Below are positions 25,431 through 38,785 of a stretch of 64,000 nucleotides of DNA, piece after piece. Source of the DNA: Pempheris klunzingeri (taxonomy: Eukaryota; Chordata; Actinopteri; Acropomatiformes; Pempheridae). Every line of letters starts with the position of its first letter. Position 1 is the stretch's first letter. The translations under genes and the position numbers were made by a program. The notes beneath the pieces were generated by a model. That model worked only from the letters and a program-made list of their open reading frames with translations, was not told where the DNA came from and made no database searches. The stretch covers positions 14,318,001 through 14,382,000 of the forward strand of contig NC_092022.1 in assembly GCF_042242105.1 (NCBI RefSeq). The letters are read 5' to 3'.

Positions 25431-25740
25431 GTTGAGGTCTGGGTTCTCCGATAAATTAAAAAAAATAATAATAATAATTCCCACGAAGAAGTTGAGTGCG
25501 CTCAGGTCCAGGCACTTCTTCTTCGGACAGCTGCAGAATCCAGTCGGACGGAGAGAAAACGCAGGGGGAGACAAACAGGACCTCTTACCCAGACTGAATG
25601 TATCTTGTTGACGAATCGCAAAGTTGCCTCCTCATATACTAACCAGAGGGGAGAAGCAGCGGGGTGGGTGGGCAGATCTCCGCCCAAAGACACACCCCGT
25701 GTGTCAGGGCGCCACCAGCCCTACTCACCACAGGTGCCCA
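25431..25740 (-). promoter_or_regulatory. snai1: snai1 5' UTR and proximal promoter (inferred)
   Basis: Upstream of the snai1 ATG, the - strand has a TATATGAG element (complement of about 25632-25639) that could place transcription start near 25605, leaving about 175 bases of 5' UTR. The UTR contains an (ATT)n tract near 25460-25482. A CAGGTG E-box, the preferred Snail target, lies at 25731-25736, so autoregulation as reported for mammalian SNAI1 is possible. Start site and element use are inference. Confidence 0.4.
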
Positions 25741-27419
25741 CTGTGCCAAAAGCTGCAGCAAAGGCACATCTAATTGCGCATTTCACGGCTATAATGGCTC
25801 CCTCGTTACCCACGGGATTAGGACCATTGTCGTTAAATGTGAGCAGATGAACAGACGTGCACTTCAATGTGAATTCTATTTTTTTCTTCTTTTTTTGAGG
25901 GGATTGAATGATGTTAAATGAGCACATTAATGCCTTTAAATGTGAGAAAAGAAATATAGAGATGGCAAACAGACAGTAGACACTCAAAGGAACATGGTGA
26001 TATTTTATACTTTCTTACACCTTGTGCATTAATCCACTGCCCACCTCTTTACTAAATGTGCCATGGCAAACTGAAGCTGGAGCGTCCCCTGTCGGCTCAT
26101 AAATGATCTAGCTGCGTCAGGTGGTATTGTACTGAACATCTCTACACTCTCTGGAATAATCCTGGAAGTAGCAGTTATCAAAATAAGACTCACTACTTTG
26201 ATGTTAAAGTCTAGGTTCAAGTGGGGGAGATGGAGGGAGAGAACACTGATTTGAGCAGGTTTTGTGTGGCCTCACACACAAAACCTCTTTCTGCCAAACA
26301 AGTGGCTGATTTTATGATGAGTCTTTTGTGTGCCTGCGCCTCGGGGCTTTTACGCACCCTGGTGAGGTGGAGGCATTTTGAGCAGGTACGGGAGACAGAC
26401 CCTCTGTTCTCTGTTGCTCCCCTCAACACAAAACATAAAGCATTCAGTCCATCCTCAGTTCATCTGTCTTTTTCCGTCTCTCTGCGGGAAATAAGTCCGT
26501 TCAGATAAAAGAGGCACTGTTCCCCAGCTTGGTCTCAGCACGACCTGAATTAAAATTAACCGAACTGACAGGAACAATATGATGATGTAAACAAGGCACC
26601 ATTAAATCCCGTGCCTTCAGGTGGCATGAAAGGAAAGGAAAGGAAATTGATGAGAATATAATTTTTTTCCTCTCCCTCCAATAGCGTAAAAGTGTGTTAT
26701 CGTTCTAATTGATATCAGCAATGATTACCAGAGAAATAAAATAACAGCATCTTCCCCCCTTTGGATTATCTTCCTTAATGCCACGATTAGTTTTCAGTTT
26801 CATGTGAATCACTTTGTGTTGCGTGTGTGCATGAATTGTGCTATTAAATTGATATAAAATAGGTTGCTTATTATTATTGAATGTCATAATTCCTTACACT
26901 GACCGGCTAAAGATCAAAAGTATCTGGTGGGTGATTATGTGATGTATCAGGATATGAGCCCTTCCCCTGTTGGCGCAACACACCCAGTGAGTCTGAGAAT
27001 CAGGTGTCAGTCATCAGGCAGGATTGTCTTAGTCCGTAGTGGTCCTGTTTAGCATTGCAAAGAGTCTAAAAGCTCCACGGTGGGAGGGTGAGTGGTGGTG
27101 GGTAATGGGGGTACATGCACCTGTCTAAAGGCGCCATTGTCGCGGCATGCCCAAAAGTTCACACGTCATTACTGCGCTTGTTGACGCCGACGCCATGTAG
27201 ACTGGAGGTCACGAGGGCAGGACAGCAGTAAAAACAAAAAGCAAATAGCGAAGACACACGTGAAAGTAATCTGGGTCTGAGTCTGGGGGTGAAAACGCAG
27301 TTTGAAGGCTTCAAATTAATATTACAAAGCATTTCAGTGTGTAGTGACTCACATTAGTTTTGTGTTTTATTCTTCATACACAAACACATAAAAACAAGAC
27401 AAAATGAAACATCCACCTG

Positions 27420-27450
<31 letters not shown>

Positions 27451-29243
27451 ATACTAACACACACCATGCAGGAGGTTGTAAGAGCGAAAACAGCTGATTA
27501 CACACTGTTGAATTTGTTCTTCCGAGGAAAGCAGTTTGCCTGTGAGGCTGACTGCAGACAATTTGTGTTACAACGTGGTTAAAGTGACCCCATGACACAC
27601 AGAGGACGTGAAGACATGAAGAGTTTGCTGCTCAGAACAGATGTTCTCTCTTCACTGGCCTCAGGGATCATCCAGCCTGTTCCCACAGAGGCACGGCCTG
27701 TCTGCTGAAGCCTCTTCAAACTACAATAAATAACGTAGAAGACAAATCTAATGTCGGTCTAATCTGTTGTTTTTACCAACTGATGCCAACAAATACAGCA
27801 ACAAGTGGAAGTCAGGTAATGGTCTGCCAAAAGGAATGTGACAGAAAAAAACATGAAATTGTCTGATAAACACGATTAAAGCTTTTTGTACCAAACTTAA
27901 TGATAAAATAGTGTCCTTGTTAAGTCCCATGAATTTTGCTGAAATTCAAGCAGTCTAGCAAGCATTCACTCTAGGATTATCTCACTTATCATAACTTTAT
28001 TGTGAATTAAAACACTTAAAAAGACAAAAACTAGATTGTTTCAGGATGTTACAATACGTTTGTTGACTTGTGATGAGTCTGGGCTGATATGGTCCAACAC
28101 AGTGAAAAAGATCGAACACATCTTCAGGCAGATAAAGAGTCAAGCAGCGTGTCCTGAACTGTTCATTCAGGCAGGAGGCCGAAGACTGAAGTGTGGTATT
28201 TTAACCTTCGTCTGGGGAATATGTGCTCTAAAACAGGCACGTTTTCTAAAGGATTTGAACATCTACCAGAAATAAGCACCATCACCGTCATAATAACTAG
28301 AGTGACTGACAATAGATAATACAACAATACAAAACTGTTCTGCAGACGCAACCATTCAGTGGAGCCATTGACTGTAAAGAATTTAGATCTTTGGATTGAA
28401 ACTCTCCTTTGCTTCATCATACTCCTTTACATTGTTTGATATCCTCCAAATGACAAGCCTGGCAAGAATCCATCATCATCTTCTGTTTGTGGTTGAACCA
28501 ATGATTTTCTTCATACGGTGCCTGAAGGTGATGAGTGGTGACCACGTTGTACTCCACTGTCCTTTCATGTGTTTGAAAAGAAGCCAACTCCCAAACACCT
28601 ATTGTGATCGTACAAATGTTTTTTTGCTCAAGCAACAAGTACACAACTGCAGCTTGAAGCCGCGTTTTACATTTAAAAACCTCCTGCTGACGGCCTTTGA
28701 ACAATCAGGTGCATTGTTGCCATTCAGCACATTCAGACGATGGGTAACGATCACTCGAGCACATTTACATTTCATGTTTAAGCAGGTTGATTTCTAGACC
28801 GGCCCTGAAGCACAACAGCATAGCAGATAAATCAAGTTGGCCAAGGTCTCTTTGTTCATGTGACGATTCAAAGGATACAGTAGATCTGCCAACATGTCAG
28901 TAAGTGGGTGGAAGTGACGACAGTGATGCTCCAGTTGAATCTGAAAGAAAAGGGATGAGTCTGTGATTATAATCTGTGACACTATCAAGGCCATTGTGCT
29001 CTGATGAATCCTCAAGTGTACTTTGTGGTTGGTAGTTCTCAGAAATGTCCACTTTGGTCTGAAGAAGCCTGTTTAAGGTGTGTTTAGTGATAATAACCCA
29101 GTACGTGCTTTATTCATTATGTTAGATTGGATTGAACGTCAACCTCAAAACAAGCCTGGGTGAATTCTTGGTGCAAAAAATGTGCCATGCTCTTTTCTTT
29201 ACCAGTGCAGCATGTTTCTTTGTTTGCTTATACATGTGAATTG

Positions 29244-29245
<2 letters not shown>

Positions 29246-29285
<40 letters not shown>
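29246..29285. repeat. (GT)n microsatellite
   Basis: About 20 GT units, uninterrupted. Confidence 0.95.
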
Positions 29286-29286
<1 letters not shown>

Positions 29287-32200
29287 GCCCTACAGGTTCA
29301 GAGGTGCATAAACCCAGCAGGAGGGAGATAAGATTATCCCACTGGAATGCAGAGCTGGTCGTATGGACACACACTCCCACATACACATGCTCTGCAGTCT
29401 GTACACACTCTCTGTTGAAGTGTCTGCATTAGACACAAACTCTCACATGTTTTAGCACAAATCCATCTTGCTCAAGGGCACTTTGACGAGGGGAGAAGCA
29501 GCCAACATGTCCTGCAGATTAAAGCGCGGTCTCCTTGTTTGCTGCTTCTCCATGTGGTTCCTATAGTAGATTAGATATTTTGTAATATAATATTCAGCCC
29601 ACAATTGTAGTAGTTGTTTTTTAATTTCATTTTTTAATTGTGTAGTTTATGACAATGTTTTGTATTTCTATATGTATATATAGATATATATAAACCCACT
29701 TGTATGTGTACCCATTTATGTGTGTCACCTCTGTCTTAGACTTGGTAACATGGTGTCTTTGCTGTTACACCACTTCTGCCAGGAAAATAAGATGCTATAC
29801 CCTGCAATCTCTCACCAAAACAGAGACTGCTGACCGGCAAAACTCTCCTTATCCTCAGTGTACTAACATCTGCCTCATTAACTCCATGACATTTCTGTTT
29901 TATAAGAACATCATGGTGTCATTTCTGCGTCTGGATCTAACAAGGGAAAAGTGAAAAACCTGTGAGGCATGTTAACAAGAAAGGGGATGAAACTCACACT
30001 AAAATTCACATCACACTGCATTGACCATGCACAGGTTTTCTTCAGTGTCGGGGAAGACTGGTGAACTATTAGCTTGGTCCCATTTTTAATCATGAGCTGT
30101 GACATTTAAGGTTTGTTATCTTTTTTTCCCCCACAGTTTCTGTAATCTTTTGGGGCTCGTTTATTGTCTTTTCCTGTTCTCTGATTCAGAAAAAGGCTAT
30201 AAATCTAAGGGAAAATCACAATCATATTACTGCTATCCAGTGTACTAAGCCAATCACCATCACAGCATTGTTCCCTGAAATCAGCAAAATTTGATGTGTC
30301 AGTTTTTAGTCTAAAGAGACCAAATCATGGGTGCCAACATTACAGGAGAGTTATTTCAATAAACTGTATTTAACATTTTCAAGAGTAAAATTTTATAAAT
30401 CAACATGTGTAACCTAATGCAAGAAACTGAATCCATACAACAGGGATACTGTAAACACACCTACAAAATGGCTTTGCAGTATTTTGTACCTCAGTTCGAG
30501 TAGATTGCCTTTGTCATGATTTGTCATGTTTACTCTGTTTTGTGCGTACAAAGTTTCAGTAATGATCACAATAAAAATATGAAGATAACCACTGACTCAG
30601 ACTTTTGATAATATTACAAACTACTGAATTAAAATTGTTGAAATGAAACAACTATTTCAACAAAATGAGATTCTTTATTGTGTTAGTGAGCATTGATTCT
30701 TTCCACCACAGCCACTGAGGCTGAGACATCTATAATCCATTCTGTACTTTGGAACAAAAGAAAATCTTTCATTCACATGTCAGCATGCAGTTTGTATTTT
30801 TTTCATCTGCCTTGTATCTCTCCCACTCTGCGCTGTACTTCCCTTTGAAAACATAGGGAGTGAACTTGTGTCGACTGTTTGTACCATTTGTGTGTATGCA
30901 GGATGTGTTCACAAGTGTAATAAACTGTTGATCAAACGCACCTGTGGTTTTAATTCATCTGTCACCACCTAACGATTAAAAACACATGATTGTATTTGGC
31001 CGGAGCACTACTGTTGGTCGCAACAAACATTTGACAGGATGACGGATAGAGTTACATATGAGCAAACACACTCCTCTATCTCTCCGAGATGGAAACATTT
31101 CCTATTTTTAAATGAGGTGGTGAGACCTGACTTTAGGTCAGAACACAGAGTAGAAACTTAACATGCAGGATGCACTTTTGTTACATAAAATAAAGTATTT
31201 TTGTGTCCACCTGGCCATCTTTATTACTGAAACACACAGCTAACAGCCATAGCTCTGTTATTACAGAGGTGGAATTTGCCCTAATGTGTGTGTGTGTTTC
31301 TGCTCTAGTCTTATCTGGACAGCAGGCAGACGCTGCAGTCCAACAACAGGCGCGCTTTGATGTAATATATGGCACCATTAAAGGTCATCTAATGGTCACT
31401 TGTTTACCTTCAGAGGAAACTAACACTTTCAGAGACAGCACATAAAGAGACAGAAAACTTCCTGCAATCACAAGTTACTGCTGGGTGTATTTTTAGTTGT
31501 TATGAGTTGCTATTAGAAGCATGAGACACAAGTATTTTTGTCATGTATTTTATTTCACTCATTTTAAATCAACTTTTTATGTTTTTGTATGTTTCTTTCA
31601 TATTCTTTCATATTTTCTTTCATAGTCCCTTGCTTGGTTGAATTCTAAGCATTTTGTTGCTGTTGTTCTTAAATATTCAATGATGTATTTTGATTTTTGA
31701 CTTTGATGTACAGGCGCAATTGTTAGTGATACTGATAATGAGTGATATTTATAACTATAACTTTATTATTATTAACTTTATTTTTAATTGTGTAGCAGCT
31801 ATGAAGAAGATCCTGATGGGACATCCTCCTGGAACCTTTTTTGGACTTGATCATTAGAGTGCCAGTACTTTTTATTTCATTGTGTACTGGGTGTCTCACT
31901 ACTGCATGCTACACAAAGCTTTAATTGTTTAACTTATTTGCTTTATTTATTTAGTTTCTACATCATGTCTTAGTCATAGTGTCTACTCCTGTTTCATGTA
32001 ATGATATGAAGGTTTTCTGGCTGTCTTTAAAAAACCACTAAACCTAAACTTCAAAAATGAAGTTACAAATGTACACAATAAAGAGATTAGAATAAAACAC
32101 ATTACAGCTGGATTAGAAATACAAACAGGAGTAGAACAGGAATAGAATCTGATTAAATACACAAGTGAAATTTAAGCAACCCAAAGAGAATTAATGGAAA

Positions 32201-32680
32201 AAGATGCCATGAAATTTAGAGTACATACATTTTACATTTACATTCATCCAATTATTGTTGTAGTACCTTTTCTATCTGTGATTCTGTGCCAATCAGTATT
32301 TGTACTTGTAGAGTTCAGTAGCCTCAAGACTCCTGAATAATAATGTTTTCAGATCTCTTCCGGTATCACTTTGGGTCGAGACAGGAACAAATTGTGAAGT
32401 GACGCCACCTATTGTTCATACAGAGAACTGATCTACAGAAGGACTGTTCTCACATGAACCATCAGGAGGCGATCAAAGACCAATAATGACCATGTCAGTG
32501 GCTGGCTCTAGGTCAGTGGATAAATCAGAAGTCAGATATGGTGTCAAGATGACTGCACAAATATACAGCATGTTGGCAAAGGTGCAAAGATCACATTCAC
32601 TTAGAGAACACTAGTATCACTCTGCAGCAACACAGTCTTCACAAATAACACTGACATCCTAAAACCTGCTTTTGCACATG

Positions 32681-32807
32681 CACACACACGCACACACACA
32701 CGCACACACACACACACACACAGGTGTCCAGACACACAGACATCATGAGCTAAATTAAAGAGACTAGACAGGGAGGAATGTGTGTGTGTGTGTGTGTGTG
32801 TGTGTGT
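32681..32807. repeat. opposed (CA)n and (TG)n tracts
   Basis: An imperfect CA tract with CG interruptions (32681-32722) is followed 56 bases later by a pure TG tract (32779-32807). The two are complementary and can pair as a stem around the unique spacer. Confidence 0.8.
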
Positions 32808-33875
32808 TGATCCAAGCTCTAAAGCTGGGAAAGGTCAATAATGTTTGTTGTAATTCAGCTGTAGATGACAGATCCACATCAACCTGTTGCATCTGATGAC
32901 TCAGCAGCAAAATCTTCAGGTCGGACAATACAATATATCCAGTAATGAGTTGGTGATGCTCGATGAAGAATCCAGTCTATCAATAACACACCAGAAATAC
33001 ACAAGACCTGTTTTTTCTTTTTTTGTTTCTCTGTAGGCCTACAACCGAGTGTGATTTTCTGAGTATGCTTGTTTCTAACCCTCTTGTTAACCATCTTCGC
33101 TGCTGATCTTGGCGTCCTTATTTTTAAAACTCAAACTGGGACGCATTTTGCACAGACATGTATTGGATACATTCTGCAATGTGACCAGCAGCCTAAGTGC
33201 AGTCAGCTTCAGACAGGAGTGACTGATGTTTCTCCTCCTTTTCCACCTTCAGGAATGTCAGCTTGGGTTCAGGTCATAATGTTCAGACATATAGTATGTG
33301 GGTTAAATAGGCACCTGAAGAGCACATGTGAGGGTTTGACCCTCTCACTGGTCTTGTTTCATGGCAGATAGTATGTCCTGTTAGACAACCAGCTTCGACT
33401 AACCCGCTAAAAGTAGATGACATTACTTTATGTCAACCTTATTTTTTCTAGGTTAGGGGTCTTTCTGTATGTGAATGTGTGTGTGTGTGTGTGTGCGCGC
33501 GCTGCTCTTTATAACTTTTCTCCCATATCTAAACTGAGCATTGCCCTCAAGGTTTTTTAGTCTTCTCATTCCTTCTTGACAGCAGGCTGAGACACAAACC
33601 TCTGATTTAAATATCTTCGCTGCAGTTCCCTGCGTTTCTGTGGTGGTCGACAGCAAAAAATGAACGAAAACTTCAAGTTTATGTTTAAGCATTCGATTTT
33701 ATACTGTTGGTATGACAAAATCAGCCACCATACACATCATTACTCAAGTCACATTAAGTCAAAAATATACATAAAAACTTTACATGCTAAAAAGAATAGC
33801 TGAGATACAAAGAAATTGTAGTTATACATTGCTTGCATGTCTCCTCACAATGTGCAACTATCTTAAGTAGCCCTC

Positions 33876-33965
33876 TATCAAGTAACAGTTTTGTCTATCC
33901 ATCAGGTATATAACAGACTCCGGTGCACGTTTGCCTGTTATATGGATATTTAACTGTACTTGATA
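33876..33965. repeat. imperfect inverted repeat (fold-back)
   Basis: The arms pair in three blocks: TATCAAGTAACAGTT with AACTGTACTTGATA, ATCCAT with ATGGAT, and ATAACAG with CTGTTAT, around an 18-base loop. Total about 90 nt. It may be a tiny MITE or a transcribed hairpin; no known microRNA was recognised. Confidence 0.5.
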
Positions 33966-34025
33966 AAATGTGTGAGCACATGCGAAGTGTGTATGTTTTT
34001 ACCTGTTAAATAACATGTGCTAATA

Positions 34026-34082
34026 TCATGTGAAAGTGTCACATGTCAAATGTCCAATGATCACATGTGCCTATTTCACATG
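34026..34082. promoter_or_regulatory. homotypic TCACATG E-box cluster
   Basis: Four copies of TCACATG or its complement CATGTGA lie within 57 bases (34027-34033, 34039-34045, 34061-34067, 34076-34082). This heptamer fits E-boxes bound by MITF/TFE/USF-type bHLH-zip proteins. Enhancer function is inferred only. Confidence 0.3.
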
Positions 34083-35667
34083 CGATAAATTCACAACATT
34101 TTTTTTGTAAGGGATTAGATTAGAATAGCTAACACAAACTGTAGGAGCCTAAATGCAATTTATTGATGTTTAATAGGACATCTAATAATTTATGTTCATG
34201 TGTAGAATGACAGTAACAGAATATTTACAGTTTGTGCAAGTGGATGTGTTTACTGTTCATATCTACAATAATGCCACAAGTTAACAGTTTAATTCATTTA
34301 ACCTAAAATCTATGGATAATTTGAAATGTATAATTTCTCCGTTGTATTACTGAGTTGTATTACATATTTTGGGAATAAGGGTAACAAGGCACCTCTTAAT
34401 GAAAGTGAAATTTTCAGAAAGGGACAATTTTTCTGTTCCACTTATTATTTTGTGTCAGACAGCTGGATTTTCCTTATGTGGACTATGACAAGTGGAATCA
34501 TTAGAGCATCAAGTCGTCATTCATTAGAAACCTTCACAAATTATTCTCTTAAATGATGACTATAATTAGTTTGCTGAGCAGTATTATTGGCAATGTTTAC
34601 AAGGTTTGTGCCTAAATCAGAATAGTTACATACCATGTGGTCCAATTCATGCTGGAGCCATAAAAGATATAAATGAGCAGGTGACACGTCACAGCACAGT
34701 GCATGAAAATCAGCTGGTTGACCACATAGTTGTAGACATGTCTTTAAAGAAACTGTCAGTAAGGAACTGTATGTCTGAACATCCCAAAAAAAAACAACAG
34801 AGCAGATAAAAAGGTTGAATGTGTACTCTACCCCTCCAGTTTTCCAGAGGGACTCTGTTACTCACATGTCTGACTGAGCCTGTTGACTCTCTGGCCTCAC
34901 TTCACGCTCCGGCTCAGGGGGTCCTGTGATCCTGTGACCCCTTGGGCGCCTTGGTCCGTGCCGTTTACAGCCATTCCCCATGGTGAAACTGATTAAGTAC
35001 ACCATTAAAAAAAAACCCAAAAGCCTTAGGGAAAAAATACTATTACATTACTGCTGTGATCAGCTCCCAGGACTACACACACGTATAAACATACACATTG
35101 CACTGAACATATTTTTGCTATTTGATTTATGTCTCAATTTTTCCTGCAATTTTTTCTTTACTAATGTTCCTTAGGCTCTTCAAATCTAATAGAATTCGCC
35201 AATGAATAAAAATACAATTTATATTAAAAGTTACTAAAAAGCAAATAGATTTAATCTGGTGTTAGGTTTATATTCAGAGAATAGTGATCACTAAAGAAAC
35301 TAGAGAATTAAATTTCTGAAGAGGCTGTGGTGTGAATTGCAGGCTGTTGAGTGGCTGACTCTAAACTGGATTGCTGGCTTTTGAATGAAGAGCCAGCTGA
35401 AGGAATATGAATGAGTCTGAGAGGTGGAAAGATCGGAAAATATCATTCAGCATTCGCACCAAAGATATTTTGAGCCTGTGAAAGCAGTTCACTGCCCTAA
35501 AAACTATGGCTACAATGAGAGTAATTATAGTTAATTCAAACTAGTATCACAACCGTAGCGACGCTTTGCACAAAATTCAAACTAGAGATCGCGTAATTTG
35601 TGTAAAATCGGATTTACCATCACGACCAACCACAACTGAAGTAAAAGACAGACAAAGCCAAAAGTAG

Positions 35668-35739
35668 TGGAGATGCCGGGGATTGAACCCGGGGCCTCAT
35701 ACATGCAAAGCATGCGCTCTACCACTGAGCTACATCCCC
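35668..35739 (-). tRNA. tRNA-Ala (anticodon TGC)
   Basis: A 72-nt - strand gene folding as a complete cloverleaf. The acceptor stem is GGGGATG with CATCTCC, and its third pair is G-T in DNA, matching the G3-U70 pair that is the main alanyl-tRNA synthetase identity element. The A box is TAGCTCAGTGG, the anticodon loop TTTGCAT (TGC), and the B box GGTTCAATCC. CCA is not encoded, as normal in eukaryotes. A TTTT polymerase III terminator follows (complement of 35660-35663). No intron. It stands alone, with no other tRNA gene in the window. It appears functional. Confidence 0.97.
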
Positions 35740-37048
35740 TACTGGTACCTTTGAGAAGAATACAGTGTAATTATACCTTAATAAATAGAAGTGTATAGTA
35801 TGTGTTATGTGGTTTTAACCCAGTAAGAGGAGACGATAGTTCAACAGTATATTTATACTCTGAGTGAGACCGAGTTATGTAACTTCAGGTTACGGTTTTA
35901 ACCCGGTTTCGACCCTCGACCAGACCTGTCTGGTTTGCGGGTATGTGTGTAAATTAGCTAAATCAAGTAACTTTAGTGGTTTGTATTTTTTAATGGGTTT
36001 TTAAAAAAAAAAAAGCACCATAGTGCTCCAGCTCAGGAGACTCTGAGCTCTTTTCAGTGTTGGTTTGTAAACACAAGAACTGAACTGACGCCAGGGTGAA
36101 TGAATGGAAAAGAAACTGTTGTATTTGTAGCTGGTTTTCTTTGATTTAATCCTCAGTGCTATTTTTAGCCATGTTTTGGTTCCAGTTAAGGGACACAACT
36201 GAGCAAGGGACTCCTCTTCTTCCCACGCTAAGATGGAAAGAGGAAGGGATCAATTGGTTGGGGATGAGGATGAATGTTCTGTAAGACAGACCGAGAAATG
36301 AACCCACAGCAACACAGTATTTCTGTGTATAACTCAGTCAGACAAGTGGCTGAAATTGAGTGCTCTCTCATCACCTAAGGTAGTCTAATCCTTTGGGGAA
36401 TTTAAAATAGCTCCCTTGTTATGTTACATCCTCCAGGGGAGCGTGAATGAGGGGCTGTCGTCCCCTCTGGAGAGCACAGTCTGTCCCCGCTCGTGCAGTG
36501 TTTATCAGTACAGCCCTGCCAAGGACACCACTTCCAGGCCCTGTTTGCTTAAGCCTTGTAGGGACAGACCCATGGGATGCACGCGTGGCATGAGGGCCTT
36601 AGGTAGGCTGGAGAAGGCAGTAGGAAGGAAGCAAAGAAAGGGTGAGAGACGAACACCCTCCATCTGCATCTGCAGACAGCCTGCACAGGGGTCTCCCGGG
36701 GGGACACAGGGACACTGATGTTGGTATCAGCTCCTCTGTTGTTGTGAGAATTTGGATTGGTGACAGGAATCTTCCATCTTGGGCCTGCGCTGAGTAAGGG
36801 ATAGTTGTGTTATGTGTGTGTTTTTGGCGAGGGGGGGGGGTTATCTAGGGACTGTAGAGTGCTGTTGAGGGCACCATGTACAGACGGGCTGTGTGCAATA
36901 TGAGATGCAGAAAGAAATTCTTTATCTAATGCTTCAGACCTCCTCCGGAAATTACAGTGGACAGTAACAAAAGGGGATGGTGTATTAATGTGAACGTATG
37001 ATTGTGCAAGTATGCATTATGCAGAAAAATTGCACCTGTGGTGATAAT

Positions 37049-37050
<2 letters not shown>

Positions 37051-37094
<44 letters not shown>

Positions 37095-37116
37095 CACAGT
37101 ATATACATATATATAT
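37051..37116. repeat. (AT)n microsatellite
   Basis: About 17 AT units followed by interrupted TATA/CACA repeats. Confidence 0.9.
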
Positions 37117-38730
37117 TAGTAGGAGTTTAATCTTCAGGTTATTTTCTCAATTCAGAGATGAGGTAAGCACAGAAAGGCTCCGGGGAAGATACCAAGTTAG
37201 CAACAGACATTAAAGAGACATGAAGCATAAGGATGGAGAGGAAGAGGAGGAGAGAGGAGCCAATGCTGATCATGCTGGTCTATTATGGATAACATGGTAG
37301 ACATTATACCTGCTAAACATCAGATGTGAGCATTTAGCCTAAAGTATAGCCTCACAGAGCAGCGATATTTGCTACATTTTATATGATGTACAGATTAACA
37401 AATAAGAGTTAACTGGTGGTAGGTGTATTTTTAAGACTTGAATTGTACCAGCCTCTTTATTTCCCTGCGTTTTTCTGGTCCTTATCCTGGCACTGCAAGG
37501 TAGTGATGACACAGGAAGAAGGTCTGAGCCAGTATCTTCTGGGGCTGTCGCCTTATCATCTGCCAGCAGCCAGCCATGCGGTGGCAGAGAGGCCTAAGAG
37601 ACGAGAGGAGAGGGAGGCACCAAAAATAAAGGCTGCAGAGCATATCAAGAGGAGGTCAATGAAGTCATACAGGAAGTAATCTTCAAAATTAGTTATTTGA
37701 TGCAATTTTAATGTTTAAGTTTATGGCATTTATGTATGATTCATTATTCTTCATCAACCTAATCATGCTGATGTGACATTCACTATTTTCTGTTTCCTTT
37801 CCATGTTTTCAAAGTTCCTCTTTCTTAAAGCGCATCCCCACAGACAGTTGTTTTTTTGTCTAACAGTCAAACACAGAAAGTTCTGTCCGCAGAATATTGT
37901 CAAAAAAACAAACACAAAAGGAACCTCTGTGAACTTTGAGTGTTAGTACAGTGCTGTACATACACCACACCTCCACAGGACCCATTTTATCCCCCCCAAG
38001 GAAGGGATGAGCTGTCAAATCAAATGGCTTCTCGCAAACAAGTTACTTTACTGTCTGTTTAAAGCATCATCACACACTATGACACACACTCCTGAGTCAA
38101 CTTGTCCGTCGCCACACCTCAGTCTTTAACCACAAACAAAATAGTAGTGTTTACATCGCAAGGTTTGATTTGTTTGAAGCCCCTCCGCTATTACACACAT
38201 GCCTTAGTCAGCTGTGTCAGCTGGGGCAAGGACAGGCATGCTGCTAAACTAGAGCTGCACGTTCATGAACATGAACACACGCAGGGAGAGAGGGGGAAAC
38301 ATTGCTGTGACCTTTCACCTATTTCTCCAACCAGCTTGGGAAACTGTGGGAATCCTGTGAAGCCAGGCAACTTCAGTGAAAGCTCAGGCATGGATAAAGG
38401 AAAAAAAGAGACACACAATGGAAAACCATAACCTGTTTTCTTCTCTGTGTACTTGAGCAGTATATTCAAGCCCCAGTTATTTGTGAATGATGTGGTTGTG
38501 ACAACATACGTTGAAAGATAATTACTGCAAATATCTTGAATTACATCTATTGTGCATCATAGCTACTGACACAACATTTTACAACTTCCACCAGGTCTGT
38601 GACTTCCTCTGATTAGTTTGAGAACAGAAACATCAACACAAGCACAGGTGCACGGGTTCACAGGCTGTTCTTCTGAAATGTGTCTGGTCATTTTGTTACC
38701 ATGTTTTGGATATCATCATCACTGCAGGGT

Positions 38731-38732
<2 letters not shown>

Positions 38733-38770
<38 letters not shown>

Positions 38771-38785
38771 CAGAGAGAGAGAGAG
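38733..38785. repeat. compound (GT)n(GA)n microsatellite
   Basis: About 12 GT units running into about 13 GA units with one interruption. Confidence 0.95.

Larger units (their letters stand above)
25741..35659. other. gene desert between snai1 and tRNA-Ala
   Basis: No gene recognised. Contents: (TC)n at 27424-27450, (GT)n at 29246-29285, opposed CA and TG repeats at 32681-32722 and 32779-32807, a CTCF-like CGCCACCTATTG at about 32403-32415, a GT/GC alternating tract at 33476-33502, a fold-back at 33876-33965 and a TCACATG cluster at 34026-34082. The remainder looks like ordinary AT-rich intergenic DNA with short spurious open frames. Confidence 0.6.

Noticed and set aside
25431-25574. N-terminal extension of Snai1 in frame
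   Set aside because: No ATG in the extension, and the SNAG domain must be at the N-terminus to function.
36416-36718. 100-codon + strand open frame in a GC-richer patch
   Set aside because: No family features. The patch may be a conserved non-coding element, but that cannot be judged from one sequence.
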